A stretch of DNA of 64,000 nt, from positions 42,601 to 106,600 of the forward strand of contig NZ_MNAN01000025.1 in assembly GCF_001854475.1 (NCBI RefSeq), in the 5' to 3' direction. The notes under the pieces were generated by a model, which saw only the letters and a program-made list of their open reading frames with translations, did not search any database and was not told the DNA's origin. Every line of letters begins with the position of its first letter. Position 1 is the first letter of the stretch. This DNA comes from Pseudoalteromonas byunsanensis (GTDB lineage Bacteria > Pseudomonadota > Gammaproteobacteria > Enterobacterales > Alteromonadaceae). Shown in pieces: positions 9,528 to 20,430 of the stretch. The position numbers were made by a program, and so were the translations under genes.

Positions 9528-11069
9528 TTACCAAGTTTGCGTTGCTTTGAACTTCTCTAGAAGTTCTTTAAGCTGCGCTTCGATCTCAGCGTTGTAGTTA
9601 CCTGTTTCATTGATTTGAGCCATTAGCTCTGCGTATGTGCTGTTTGCAAAACCGATAAGCGCTGCTTCAAAGTCACCGATCTTGTTTATTTCGATGTCTT
9701 TTAGGTAGCCTTTTTCAGCTGCAAATAGTGACAGAGACATTTCAGCAACAGACATTGGAGCGTACTGTTTCTGCTTCATTAGCTCAGTTACGCGCTCACC
9801 GTGCTCAAGTTGTGCACGAGTTGCATCGTCAAGATCAGAAGCGAACTGAGAGAACGCCGCTAGTTCACGGTATTGAGCTAGCGCTAGACGGATACCACCA
9901 CCTAGTTTCTTAACGATTTTAGTTTGCGCAGCACCACCTACACGAGATACCGAGATACCAGCGTTAACAGCTGGACGGATACCTGCGTTGAATAAGTCAG
10001 TTTCTAAGAAGATCTGACCATCGGTGATTGAGATAACGTTGGTAGGTACGAATGCAGAAACGTCACCACCTTGAGTTTCAATGATTGGCAATGCCGTCAA
10101 TGAACCTGTTTTACCTTTCACTTCACCGTTAGTGAACTTCTCAACGTAATCAGCGTTAACACGTGATGCACGCTCTAGAAGACGTGAGTGAAGGTAGAAT
10201 ACATCACCTGGGTATGCTTCACGACCTGGTGGACGCTTAAGTAGCAATGAGATTTGACGGTAAGCAACAGCTTGCTTAGACAAATCATCATATACGATTA
10301 GCGCATCTTCACCGCGGTCACGGAAGTATTCACCCATAGTACAACCAGCAAATGGCGCTAGGAATTGTAGCGCTGCTGATTCAGAAGCTGATGCAACAAC
10401 AACGATAGTGTTTGCAAGTGCACCGTGCTCTTCTAATTTACGTACTACGTTAGCAATAGTAGAAGCTTTTTGACCAACCGCTACGTACACACACTTAACG
10501 CCTGTGTCTTTTTGGTTGATGATAGCATCGATTGCTAGTGCAGTTTTACCAGTCTGACGGTCACCGATCACAAGCTCACGCTGACCACGACCAACAGGGA
10601 TCATCGCATCGATAGACTTATAACCAGTTTGTACTGGTTCATCTACTGATTGACGCTCGATTACGCCTGGTGCGATTTTTTCAACTGGTTCGAAACCGTC
10701 GTTCTCAAGTGCACCTTTACCATCGATAGGCTGACCAAGTGTGTTTACAACACGACCTAGTAGACCACGACCAACAGGTACTTCTAAGATACGACCAGTC
10801 GATTGTACTTTTACGCCTTCTTTAAGGTCTGCGTATGGACCCATTACTACTGCACCTACTGAGTCACGCTCAAGGTTTAGTGCGATAGCATAACGGTTGC
10901 CAGGAAGCTCGATCATCTCACCCTGCATACAGTCAGCTAGACCGTGGATGCGGATGATACCGTCAGTAACAGATACAATTGTACCTTCGTTACGAGCTTC
11001 ACTTACAACTTCAAACTGTTCAATACGTTGCTTGATCAGCGCAGAAATTTCTGTGGAATTAAGTTGCAT
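9528..11069 (-). CDS. atpA: ATP synthase F1 alpha subunit
   Basis: 513 residues, full length. Walker A GDRQTGKT is at residues 169-176 and the arginine-finger region lies in [13 protein letters not shown] near 370. Non-catalytic nucleotide-binding subunit of the F1 head; its arginine finger completes the beta catalytic site. It starts 14 bases after atpH. Confidence 0.98.
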   Translation of the reverse strand: MQLNSTEISALIKQRIEQFEVVSEARNEGTIVSVTDGIIRIHGLADCMQGEMIELPGNRYAIALNLERDSVGAVVMGPYADLKEGVKVQSTGRILEVPVGRGLLGRVVNTLGQPIDGKGALENDGFEPVEKIAPGVIERQSVDEPVQTGYKSIDAMIPVGRGQRELVIGDRQTGKTALAIDAIINQKDTGVKCVYVAVGQKASTIANVVRKLEEHGALANTIVVVASASESAALQFLAPFAGCTMGEYFRDRGEDALIVYDDLSKQAVAYRQISLLLKRPPGREAYPGDVFYLHSRLLERASRVNADYVEKFTNGEVKGKTGSLTALPIIETQGGDVSAFVPTNVISITDGQIFLETDLFNAGIRPAVNAGISVSRVGGAAQTKIVKKLGGGIRLALAQYRELAAFSQFASDLDDATRAQLEHGERVTELMKQKQYAPMSVAEMSLSLFAAEKGYLKDIEINKIGDFEAALIGFANSTYAELMAQINETGNYNAEIEAQLKELLEKFKATQTW

Positions 11070-11083
11070 GCTCTTTTTCCCAA

Positions 11084-11623
11084 TTACGATTGTAGTGTAG
11101 TAGCTAAGCGGTTTAGCTTGCCGCGTACTGAGCCGTCGATGACTGTGTCGCCAGCCTTAATAATAAGGCCGCCAACCGTGCTTTCATCAACACTACAATT
11201 TAGCTTAACTTTGCGTGCGAAACGTTTTTCAAGTGCCGCTACTAGATTTGTTTGCTGCTCTGGTGCTAACTGTGTTGCAGAAATCACATCTACGTCGATT
11301 TCTTTGTCATATTCTGCTTTAAACTCAGCATATAACTGTGCAACCGCTGGAAGTGCAACCAAACGACCATTTTCAGCCATCACCTTAATAAGGTTCAAAA
11401 CTTGGTCGTTGATTTGCTCAGCACAAACTTGAGCGAAAACCTCAGCTTGTTTTTCAACAGAGGCGCTGCCTGCTAGGAAACGCGAGATTTGCTCATTCTT
11501 TGCTACTTCACCAGCAAAGAAAAGCATCTCATTCCAAGCTTCAACAGCTTTTTTTTCAACAGCAAACTCAAAAGCCGCTTTAGCGTAAGGACGAGCGATA
11601 GTAGCCAATTCAGACATGCTCAT
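11084..11623 (-). CDS. atpH: ATP synthase F1 delta subunit
   Basis: 179 residues. It has the N-terminal helical bundle ([14 protein letters not shown]) and the C-terminal signature [29 protein letters not shown]. The delta subunit links the top of the F1 head to the b-subunit peripheral stalk. It lies nine bases after atpF in the operon. Confidence 0.97.
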   Translation of the reverse strand: MSMSELATIARPYAKAAFEFAVEKKAVEAWNEMLFFAGEVAKNEQISRFLAGSASVEKQAEVFAQVCAEQINDQVLNLIKVMAENGRLVALPAVAQLYAEFKAEYDKEIDVDVISATQLAPEQQTNLVAALEKRFARKVKLNCSVDESTVGGLIIKAGDTVIDGSVRGKLNRLATTLQS

Positions 11624-11632
11624 ACCTCCTTA

Positions 11633-12103
11633 TTACAGCTCAGCGACAAGTTTTTCAACGATGTCACTGTGTGCAGCTTGATTGATTTCACGTTCTAAAA
11701 TCTTCTGTGCACCAACCACAGCCAGAGTAGCAACCTGCTTACGCAAGTCTTCTGTCACACGGTTACGCTCAGATTCAATTTCAGAGTGCCCTTGAGCAAT
11801 GATTTTCTCACGCTCTTGCTGACCACGCGTGGTTTCTTCATCCACGATCAACGCAGCGCGTTTTTTCGCTTGCTCGATGATTTCAGCCGCTTGAGATTTT
11901 GCTTCTTTTAACTGCTCAGCAGCCTCAAGACGCACACGCTCAAGCTCTTTTTCCGCTTCGTCAGAAGCAGCAAGACCGTCTTCAATTTTCTTTTGGCGAG
12001 CTTCAATCGCACCGTTTAGCGGTGGCCATACATACTTCATGCAGAACCATACGAAAACGATAAACGCGATTAATTCACCCAGTAGAGTGGCGTTTAAGTT
12101 CAC
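11633..12103 (-). CDS. atpF: ATP synthase F0 b subunit
   Basis: 156 residues: one N-terminal membrane helix (about 5-25, [21 protein letters not shown]) followed by a long charged amphipathic coiled coil rich in Glu, Lys and Ala. Two copies form the peripheral stalk that holds F1 against rotation. Normal length and operon place. Confidence 0.97.
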   Translation of the reverse strand: MNLNATLLGELIAFIVFVWFCMKYVWPPLNGAIEARQKKIEDGLAASDEAEKELERVRLEAAEQLKEAKSQAAEIIEQAKKRAALIVDEETTRGQQEREKIIAQGHSEIESERNRVTEDLRKQVATLAVVGAQKILEREINQAAHSDIVEKLVAEL

Positions 12104-12160
12104 AACCGCTCCTCCTCAAATTAGTTGTTCGATAAACAAATTGGCTTATAAAACCAGTAA

Positions 12161-12439
<279 letters not shown>

Positions 12440-12448
12440 TTATATCTA

Positions 12449-13315
<867 letters not shown>

Positions 13316-13696
13316 TTAATGATTAAAAAAAATCGATGTACACCAATGCACGATGGTTACGATGATAAAACTAACAAACAACCATAACGGCTCGACTGCT
13401 AGGACTTTAAATGCCACCAAAAATAGTGCAGTAGTTAACAAAAATTTTAACCCAGCGCCTCGTTTAAACGATTTGTGCACTTGGTTTGCCTTGCTTGCGC
13501 CCATATAACGAAAGGCATAAACGGCAAATACTAAATTGGGAAGCACGGCTATCACTCCACCGGCTAGTGCCGACTGAGCTGCCAAAGCTCCCCAACATAC
13601 AAAAACGATAACTGCGATGGCTAACGCCACGGCTCCCTGATATAAAACACCTTTTAGTGCGGCACGCCGATATGGGCTTACTAACGATTGAGTCAC
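13316..13696 (-). CDS. atpI: ATP synthase accessory protein AtpI
   Basis: 126 residues with four hydrophobic segments, typical of AtpI. The glycine-rich AGGVIAVLPNLVFAVYAFRYMGA is the family hallmark. It is the first gene of the atp operon and helps c-ring assembly; it is not part of the finished enzyme. Confidence 0.92.
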   Translation of the reverse strand: MTQSLVSPYRRAALKGVLYQGAVALAIAVIVFVCWGALAAQSALAGGVIAVLPNLVFAVYAFRYMGASKANQVHKSFKRGAGLKFLLTTALFLVAFKVLAVEPLWLFVSFIIVTIVHWCTSIFFNH

Positions 13697-13750
13697 TTTT
13701 AGTTAACCTTTAATGGCGTAAAAATTAATCAGGGTCTTAAAACTGGCGAA

Positions 13751-13778
13751 ATTATACTTATATTTGGTGATTTTGCAA
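13751..13778 (-). promoter_or_regulatory. probable atp operon promoter
   Basis: On the minus strand TTGCAA (-35) and TATAAT (-10) are separated by 16 bases, with the -10 about 55 bases upstream of atpI. The match is good and the place is right; no experiment supports it here. Confidence 0.6.
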
Positions 13779-13835
13779 CTTGATGCGACAAAATGTGGCG
13801 CTTTTTCGACACCACATTTGCCTATTATTCATGCA

Positions 13836-14762
13836 TTAGGAAGGTTGCTGCATGTCTGACTGGATGCGACCTAAGATACCGTCTAGTTCATCCAAATTGG
13901 CATATGAAATAACCAATTTTCCCTTGCCTTTTTGGTTATAATTAATTTCCACTTTAGCGCCCAAATTTTCGGCTAATTGTTGTTCTAACAATTTGACATC
14001 TGGATCTTTTTCTTTTGGCTGTTTTTTATCCATAGGCTCAAGAATATTGCGTACCAACTTCTCTGTTTCACGCACAGTCAAAGCTTTGGCCACCGCGGTT
14101 CTTGCAGCTTCAGATTGCTCTTCACCGGTGAGGGCTAATAAGCAACGCGCATGACCCATTTCAATGTCACCATGCTCCAACAAAATTTTAACATCGTCAT
14201 TGAGATTATTGAGTCTGAGTAAATTAGTCACTGTGGTACGCGATTTACCCACTGCATCGGCTACTTGCTGATGCGTTAGCTCAAATTCGTGTAGTAATCG
14301 GTCTAAAGCAACCGCTTCTTCCATCGCGTTGAGGTCTTCACGTTGAATGTTCTCAATTAAGGCAATTGCAACGGCAGCCTCATCAGGCACATCTTTTAAA
14401 ATGCATGGTACAACATCAAGTTCAGCCAGTTGAGCTGCTCGCCAACGGCGCTCTCCGGCAATGATCTCAAATTGTTTATCAGCAACAGGGCGCACTACGA
14501 TTGGTTGCAGTACCCCTTGTGCTCTAATAGAACTGGCTAGCTCTTCTAGCGCTTGCTCAGACATATCTTTACGCGGCTGATACTTACCTGGATGCAAAAA
14601 CTCAATAGGGATACGTTTTAGCTCACCATCAAGTGACAACTCACCCGAGCTAGGTGCTTGTTGCGCTTCTTCCACTTCGACAGGTTCAGCGCTTACTGGT
14701 GGCTTTGAAGAGCTAAGTAAGGCATCCAAGCCTCGGCCTAAACCGCGTTTTTTTACCGACAT
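13836..14762 (-). CDS. parB: chromosome partitioning protein ParB
   Basis: 308 residues. It starts with the ParA-activating KKRGLGRGLDALLSS, then the ParB/Srx CTPase fold with PGKYQPRKDM and the GERRWRAAQLA box near residue 103, then the helix-turn-helix around QVADAVGKSRTTVTNLLRL near 164, and a C-terminal dimer domain. ParB loads on parS, slides and spreads to form the segregation complex. It lies 15 bases after parA. Two matching parS sites are at 33232-33247 and 33865-33880. Confidence 0.97.
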   Translation of the reverse strand: MSVKKRGLGRGLDALLSSSKPPVSAEPVEVEEAQQAPSSGELSLDGELKRIPIEFLHPGKYQPRKDMSEQALEELASSIRAQGVLQPIVVRPVADKQFEIIAGERRWRAAQLAELDVVPCILKDVPDEAAVAIALIENIQREDLNAMEEAVALDRLLHEFELTHQQVADAVGKSRTTVTNLLRLNNLNDDVKILLEHGDIEMGHARCLLALTGEEQSEAARTAVAKALTVRETEKLVRNILEPMDKKQPKEKDPDVKLLEQQLAENLGAKVEINYNQKGKGKLVISYANLDELDGILGRIQSDMQQPS

Positions 14763-14777
14763 GTTGTTATTATCCTC

Positions 14778-15563
14778 TTAGGCAACCGCTGCGGATTGTT
14801 TTTCTTTACGACGTAACATTTCGCCTGCCAAAGCCAAATACGCTTTTGCACCGCTAGATGCCCTATCATAATACATAGCTGGCGCACCAAAACTTGGGGC
14901 TTCAGCTAAACGCACATTACGGGGGATCACGGTACGATATACTTTATCACCAAAATGTTGTTTCAGTTGCTCAGATACATCATTGGCTAGGCGATTTCGC
15001 GGATCATACATGGTGCGTAAAATCCCCTCAATTTGTAATTCAGGGTTCACTAACTTAGCCAATTGGGTAATTGTGTCCATCAATGCAGTGAGGCCTTCTA
15101 GTGCATAGTACTCACACTGCATGGGAACTAAAATTGAATCCGCTGCCGCCATGGCATTAACTGTCAGCATATTTAAAGAGGGCGGGCAGTCGATAAAAAT
15201 AAATTCGTACTTATCTTGAATTAACTCAATGGCGTTACGTAAACGTACTTCACGGGCGAATAATTCCATAAGTTTAACTTCGGCCGCCGTTACGTCTCCA
15301 TTGGCAGCAATAAGATGATACTCACCAGATGTCTCTTTGCAGATCACATCATCAATGGCTTGTTCTTCGATCAGTAAATCATAGATGGTTGCTACGTCGC
15401 CATATTTGTCGACACCACTTCCCATCGTCGCGTTACCTTGCGGGTCTAAATCAATTAATAAAACCTTGCGCTTAGTTGCCGCCATCGAGGCTGCTAAATT
15501 CACAGCCGTGGTGGTTTTGCCAACGCCACCTTTTTGGTTTGCAATTGCAATGACTTTTGCCAC
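14778..15563 (-). CDS. parA: chromosome partitioning ATPase ParA (Soj)
   Basis: 261 residues. Deviant Walker A KGGVGKTT at residues 11-18, then DLDPQGNATMGSG and FIDCPPSLNMLTVNA. A MinD/ParA-type ATPase that binds DNA as an ATP dimer and is released by ParB, moving origins apart. It is in an operon with mnmG and rsmG (14-base gap) and parB, a very common bacterial order. Confidence 0.97.
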   Translation of the reverse strand: MAKVIAIANQKGGVGKTTTAVNLAASMAATKRKVLLIDLDPQGNATMGSGVDKYGDVATIYDLLIEEQAIDDVICKETSGEYHLIAANGDVTAAEVKLMELFAREVRLRNAIELIQDKYEFIFIDCPPSLNMLTVNAMAAADSILVPMQCEYYALEGLTALMDTITQLAKLVNPELQIEGILRTMYDPRNRLANDVSEQLKQHFGDKVYRTVIPRNVRLAEAPSFGAPAMYYDRASSGAKAYLALAGEMLRRKEKQSAAVA

Positions 15564-15577
15564 GTTGCCCTCGAATA

Positions 15578-16198
15578 CTAATCTTTTGAAAGAATGATTA
15601 AATGTCGCTCTGCATCTAACTCTGGCACGCTAAGATGAATATCCTGTTGCAAGGTGACCCCCGCAGGCAGTTGTTCAAGTTCTTGTGCCGGAAATTGGCC
15701 TTTCAATGCCAAAAAATGGCCTGATTGGTCGATTAGGTGTCCACACCAATCAACCATATCCTGCAATGATGCAAAAGCACGGCTGAGTACACCATCTAAT
15801 TTAACACTTGGCTGATATTCTTCAACACGAGACTGCACTGGTGTGACATTATCCAAGCCAAGCGCATGTTTTACTTGCATTAAAAAACGTACACGTTTGC
15901 CTAAACTGTCTAATAATACAAACTGTGTGTCGGGCAAGGCAATAGCCAATACGATGCCAGGTAAACCCGGTCCGGTACCAACATCAATGTAATGCTTACC
16001 GTTAAGGTGTGGCGCCACAACTAAAGAGTCCATGATGTGTTTTACCATCATTTCTTTTGGGTCGCGTACTGAGGTTAAATTGTAAGCTTTATTCCATTTA
16101 TCTAATAACTCAACATATTGCACTAATTGCGCTTGTTGATGTTCACTTAGCGCAAGTTCCGTTTGCGCTAACAAAGAAGTCAGTTGTTGCTGTAACAC
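15578..16198 (-). CDS. rsmG: 16S rRNA (guanine527-N7)-methyltransferase RsmG
   Basis: 206 residues, normal length. SAM-binding motif [13 protein letters not shown] near residue 66 and the preceding [21 protein letters not shown] are diagnostic. It methylates G527 of 16S rRNA. It lies 15 bases downstream of mnmG. Formerly gidB. Confidence 0.97.
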   Translation of the reverse strand: MLQQQLTSLLAQTELALSEHQQAQLVQYVELLDKWNKAYNLTSVRDPKEMMVKHIMDSLVVAPHLNGKHYIDVGTGPGLPGIVLAIALPDTQFVLLDSLGKRVRFLMQVKHALGLDNVTPVQSRVEEYQPSVKLDGVLSRAFASLQDMVDWCGHLIDQSGHFLALKGQFPAQELEQLPAGVTLQQDIHLSVPELDAERHLIILSKD

Positions 16199-16213
16199 AG
16201 TATTCCTATGCTG

Positions 16214-18103
16214 CTACGCAGACTTGCGCAGTAGCCCTTGCTTTTTCAGATACACTAATAATAGCGAAATAGCGGCTGGGGTGATACCAGAAATACGCGA
16301 AGCTTGACCAATGGTTTGTGGACGAGCATCTGTTAGCTTGGCAACGACCTCATTTGAAAGGCCACTGACAAGAGAATAATCATAGTCTTCTGGCAGTACA
16401 GTTTCTTCATGACGCAACTGCTTATTAATCTCATCTTGCTGACGTGCAATGTAGCCCGCATATTTAGTTTGGATCTCTACCTGCTCAAGTGCTTGAATAT
16501 TTGGAGAATCAGATCCCAAACCTTCTATAGCCATAAGGTCGTGATAATTCACTTCAGGGCGGCGGATCAAATCTTCCAAGCTTGCTTCACGAGCTAGAGG
16601 AGTTTTTAGTAGCTCGTTAACCTGTGAAAGAGCTGGGTGATCTTTATGGATCCATGTTGATTTAAGGCGCTGTAACTCTTGCTCCATTACTTCTAGCTTA
16701 TTGTTATAAGCGGCCCAACGCTCATCATCAACAAGACCAAGTTCACGACCTTTTTCTGTCAACCTTAGATCAGCGTTATCTTCACGCAGCAATAAACGAT
16801 ATTCAGCACGGCTGGTAAACATACGATATGGTTCTTTCGTACCAAGCGTCGCCAGATCATCAATAAGTACACCGGTATATGCCTGATCGCGACGAGGCGT
16901 CCAAGCATCTTTACCTTGCACTTGAAGCGCCGCGTTCATACCTGCGATCAACCCTTGTGCTCCAGCTTCTTCATAACCCGTTGTGCCGTTGATCTGACCG
17001 GCGAAGAACAGGCCATTGATAAACTTAGTCTCTAATGATTGCTTTAGATCTCGCGGATCAAAGAAATCGTATTCTATTGCGTAACCTGGACGACAAATGT
17101 GTGCATTTTCAAACCCTTTGATAGAGCGAACTATTTGCAGCTGTACATCGAACGGTAAGCTTGTAGAAATACCATTAGGGTAAAGTTCATATGATGTTAA
17201 ACCTTCTGGCTCAACAAAAATTTGGTGCTTTTCTTTATCAGCAAAACGAACAATTTTGTCTTCTATTGAAGGACAGTAACGAGGTCCAATGCCTTCGATA
17301 ACCCCAGCATACATGGGCGAACGGTGTAAATTTTCACGGATCACATCATGAGTTTGCTCATTGGTGTAAGTGATAAAACAAGGGATCTGTTTTGGATGAT
17401 CTGACACCTTACCCATAAATGAAAATACAGGTGTCGGGGTATCACCAGGTTGTTCCTGCATAACCGAAAAATCAACTGTACGGGCATCGATACGCGGAGG
17501 TGTACCAGTTTTTAAGCGATCCACTCGAAATGGTAGTTCGCGCAAACGCTTAGCGAGTGCGATTGAAGGAGGATCACCCGCTCGGCCACCTTTGAAGTTT
17601 TCCATACCAATATGAATTTGGCCACCAAGGAAAGTACCAACCGTTAACACCACGGTTTGCGCGCTAAAACGTAGACCCATTTGAGTAACTACGCCTTTGA
17701 CTTGATCTTGTTCAACAATTAAATCATCGCATGACTGCTGGAAAATTTTTAAATTTTCTTGATGTTGCAAAATGTCTTGAATTGCAGCTTTGTAAAGAGC
17801 TCTGTCAGCTTGAGCTCTTGTAGCTCTAACAGCTGGGCCCTTAGATGAATTAAGTGTTCTAAATTGAATACCACCTTTATCGATGGCCTTTGCCATAGCG
17901 CCACCTAAGGCGTCTATTTCTTTTACTAGATGTCCTTTACCAATCCCACCAATTGCAGGATTACATGACATTTGACCTAGAGTATCCATATTGTGTGTTA
18001 ACAATAAGGTATTCATACCCATGCGAGCAGCAGCTAACGCAGCCTCTGTGCCTGCATGTCCACCACCAACTACAATAACGTCAAAATGTTCATGATAAAT
18101 CAT
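16214..18103 (-). CDS. mnmG: tRNA uridine-34 carboxymethylaminomethyl modification enzyme MnmG
   Basis: 629 residues, full length. N-terminal FAD-binding [17 protein letters not shown], then [31 protein letters not shown] and [16 protein letters not shown], all canonical. It works with MnmE (encoded at 21250) to place cmnm5 groups on wobble uridines. Formerly gidA; it is next to oriC as in E. coli and Vibrio. Confidence 0.98.
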   Translation of the reverse strand: MIYHEHFDVIVVGGGHAGTEAALAAARMGMNTLLLTHNMDTLGQMSCNPAIGGIGKGHLVKEIDALGGAMAKAIDKGGIQFRTLNSSKGPAVRATRAQADRALYKAAIQDILQHQENLKIFQQSCDDLIVEQDQVKGVVTQMGLRFSAQTVVLTVGTFLGGQIHIGMENFKGGRAGDPPSIALAKRLRELPFRVDRLKTGTPPRIDARTVDFSVMQEQPGDTPTPVFSFMGKVSDHPKQIPCFITYTNEQTHDVIRENLHRSPMYAGVIEGIGPRYCPSIEDKIVRFADKEKHQIFVEPEGLTSYELYPNGISTSLPFDVQLQIVRSIKGFENAHICRPGYAIEYDFFDPRDLKQSLETKFINGLFFAGQINGTTGYEEAGAQGLIAGMNAALQVQGKDAWTPRRDQAYTGVLIDDLATLGTKEPYRMFTSRAEYRLLLREDNADLRLTEKGRELGLVDDERWAAYNNKLEVMEQELQRLKSTWIHKDHPALSQVNELLKTPLAREASLEDLIRRPEVNYHDLMAIEGLGSDSPNIQALEQVEIQTKYAGYIARQQDEINKQLRHEETVLPEDYDYSLVSGLSNEVVAKLTDARPQTIGQASRISGITPAAISLLLVYLKKQGLLRKSA

Positions 18104-18189
18104 TTACGGGATCCTACTTAAAAACAACCAGCAAATTTTGAAAGGGAGCGTATTCTACCTAGAAATGCTCAGAAGTGAAATGTTTAAAT

Positions 18190-18526
18190 AATGAGCAACA
18201 AAGAAAAACCTTAAACTTGATCACTTAATATATATAAGGATCTTTTTAAAGATCTTTTATTAGATCTTACTACTAGTGATCGCATGATCTGTGGGTAAGG
18301 CTATATAACCCATTTATATCAATGGATTATAGCAGATCAATTGATGTGAATTAGATCGGATCTAACAGCGTACAAGCTCTGATCAAAACGGCTATTTATA
18401 CACAGGCATAGATCCAGTCATATTTATCCCATGGATAACTAGGGCTAGATCCCCTGTTAGATCAAGTGTTATCCACAATACGATCTTATTTCACTTAAAA
18501 TTGTGAATAACTTATGTAAAAGATCG
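18190..18526. other. oriC: chromosomal replication origin oriC
   Basis: Non-coding region between mnmG and mioC. On the mnmG side, three GATCT-starting repeats begin at 18239, 18251 and 18263 in an exact 12-base register, like the E. coli unwinding 13-mers. DnaA-box-like 9-mers: TGTGGGTAA 18290-18298, TTATACACA 18396-18404, CATGGATAA 18430-18438, TTATCCACA 18469-18477 and TGTGAATAA 18502-18510. I count 15 GATC sites from about 18219 to 18525, expected for Dam/SeqA control. The GATCGCATGATCTGTGGGTAA block mirrors the E. coli right 13-mer and R1 box layout. Confidence 0.93.
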
Positions 18527-18973
18527 TTATTCGCTTTGAGGTAGCTTCTCTAGTAACAGAGGTAACCACGCCAATGCCGTATCTTCGGGCAATGCATCGT
18601 CAAGCACATCAATCTCTAGATTGGCTAATAACTGCATTGATCCTTTATTAACAAGTAGTTGTGAGCAATTTTTGGCTGCAAAGTTAAAAGTATCGTAACT
18701 AGTGTCTCCAATACCCACTACAGCAAACTGGATTTGATCTAACTTATCTTGTTGATCTAACTCACTTATAAAAGATAACAAATTATCCGGATAATCACCG
18801 GCACCATATGTTGAAGTTACCACCAGCCAGATCGGGTGAATAATATCACTGAGTACTGGCTGCTCATGAAGAGCTACACCAATGCCTTGATCTTGCAGGG
18901 CTTCTTTTAGCTGCTCAGCAACATACTCAGCCGAACCCATTTGGCTACCAACGATGATCTCTATGTGCTGCAT
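18527..18973 (-). CDS. mioC: flavodoxin-like protein MioC
   Basis: 148 residues with the flavodoxin FMN loop GSQMGSAEYVAEQL at residues 9-22, then STYGAGDYPDN and GIGDTSYDTFN. In E. coli MioC is an FMN protein linked to biotin synthesis, and its transcription runs into oriC. The same arrangement is seen here: the gene reads toward the origin and ends at its edge. Confidence 0.9.
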   Translation of the reverse strand: MQHIEIIVGSQMGSAEYVAEQLKEALQDQGIGVALHEQPVLSDIIHPIWLVVTSTYGAGDYPDNLLSFISELDQQDKLDQIQFAVVGIGDTSYDTFNFAAKNCSQLLVNKGSMQLLANLEIDVLDDALPEDTALAWLPLLLEKLPQSE

Positions 18974-19490
18974 AACTTCTGCTGCCTAGTCACGAATGCC
19001 GACATCATAATGACCTGTGACAAGAAGTAAAGTGCAGATCACTGGGTTTGGATAAATTAATCTGGCTAGTTTGCAGCCGATTGTGGATCTATTTCTCCAA
19101 CCTATTAATAAATAAAGAATAAATAAATTATTCCTAGCACAGTTATCGTGTGAAAATTGTGGATAAGCTGGCAGTATGCTTGCAGTAACCTAGGCTGACT
19201 TGTAGACAATCATGAGTTATTTCACGGTGAATTGATCTAATTCTCTTAATTTAACTGTCTGGCAGCTCATGTGGATAGTGCTGATGTGTATAAACTATAA
19301 GAGATGAGTTTAGTGCGCAACTTGTCAGATCTATCAGTATCGATCCATATAAGAAAATAATCTAAAAACAGACTAAAAAGATCGCTAAAGGGCGATTTAG
19401 CACTAGCAAATAAAGTTATTTTTATAGGAGGTGCTGGTTTATCGCCCAAAAGGTGCTGTGTTTTTGTGCTCCATCACTTTTGGGCAAGGG
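18974..19490. promoter_or_regulatory. mioC upstream region with DnaA boxes
   Basis: 517 bases without a convincing gene. TGTGGATAA at 19158-19166 and TGTGTATAA at 19285-19293 match DnaA boxes, and GATC occurs at about 19086, 19228, 19328, 19343 and 19380. In E. coli a DnaA box in the mioC promoter represses mioC. GCTAAA/TTTAGC (about 19384-19402) and GCCCAAAAG/CTTTTGGGC (19444-19452, 19477-19485) are small inverted repeats, the second just beyond the stop of the next gene. Confidence 0.55.
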
Positions 19491-20282
19491 CTAAAATGGT
19501 AATGCGATCGAATTATATTGAAATAAATCGCGATGATCTGAGCTATTTAGTGTTTTGCTAGCCTGTTTTTGTATGAGGGCTATACAATTGTCGGAGAGTA
19601 TATTGCCAAATGATAGCCTTTTTACACCTAGATTTTGCAGCGTTTCGCTATTACAGCAAGGGGCTAGGGTTAATATATTTACGGGGATCGGTAGTTGTTT
19701 GCATAGGCTTTCGATCAAGCTGTGATCAGATAAACCAGGTACAAACACGCCATCAACACCTACATCTGCGTAGGCTTTAGCACGCTCTAATGTGGCTCCA
19801 AAGTAATGTTCTGGTAGCAGAGCTGTGTCAATACGGGCGTTAACAAATAGCTGAGAGTAGCCAGCTTTGTTTAGGGTGTTTTTGATTGCGCTTAAAATTT
19901 TAGTTTGGCTATCCACCCGACGCAGCTGGTCTGTTATTTTGCTGCTATCTTCGATATTGATACCTACCGCACCAAGTTTAGCAACTGCTAAAACATGGTC
20001 GCAAATAGTCTCAATATCATCTGAAAACCCTGATTCAAGATCTACACTTACTCCTATTTCAACAGACTCAATGATTTGTTTGGTTTGTGCTAGAAAGCGC
20101 TCGAATGAGCAGGATTCACCATCTCGCTGCCCACGCACGTTGGCCATGCCCCAACTTGTGGTGGCAATTGCTGTACACCCGGCTTGTTCTAGCAGCCTTG
20201 CACTGAGCGGGTCCCACGCATTTAGCAACTTAAACAAAGTTGGTTGCTTATGTAGATGATGAAAATGTTGATATTTGTTCAT
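19491..20282 (-). CDS. isocitrate lyase / phosphoenolpyruvate mutase family protein
   Basis: 263 residues from the ATG at 20282, chosen because GGAG lies 10 bases upstream and the domain begins at residue 12; an upstream in-frame ATG at 20336 would add 18 unlike residues. Motifs: LLNAWDPLSARLLEQAGC, TSWGMANVRGQRDGE, VDLESGF (metal-binding acid pair), GINIEDS and NARIDT. The KKCGH catalytic motif of isocitrate and methylisocitrate lyase is absent, placing it in the uncharacterised PEP mutase-like branch acting on 2-oxo acids or C-C/C-P bonds. It stands alone, divergent from the EAL gene. Exact substrate unknown. Confidence 0.85.
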   Translation of the reverse strand: MNKYQHFHHLHKQPTLFKLLNAWDPLSARLLEQAGCTAIATTSWGMANVRGQRDGESCSFERFLAQTKQIIESVEIGVSVDLESGFSDDIETICDHVLAVAKLGAVGINIEDSSKITDQLRRVDSQTKILSAIKNTLNKAGYSQLFVNARIDTALLPEHYFGATLERAKAYADVGVDGVFVPGLSDHSLIESLCKQLPIPVNILTLAPCCNSETLQNLGVKRLSFGNILSDNCIALIQKQASKTLNSSDHRDLFQYNSIALPF

Positions 20283-20430
20283 GGTATTAGTGCTCCATTT
20301 GTTGATATGGCACGTATCATAGTTTTGAATATTCATGTGTTCTTGCCAGATCTGGAACTAAACGTTAAGTTGCCAACCTGTCGTATGAACGCTAAGCTCG
20401 GCATAGATATTGAGCGTAAGGAAAGGTGCG

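Noticed and set aside
10944..11432. 162-residue plus-strand frame over atpA and atpH
   Set aside because: Shadow of two certain genes on the other strand; composition typical of antisense translation.
19267..19449. 60-residue minus-strand frame upstream of mioC
   Set aside because: No recognisable domain, no ribosome binding site, and it covers a DnaA box and GATC cluster; probably chance.
19444..19485. Inverted repeat GCCCAAAAG/CTTTTGGGC as a terminator for the PEP mutase family gene
   Set aside because: The stem is good, but no T-run follows on the transcribed strand and the loop is long, so it is noted only inside the regional entry.
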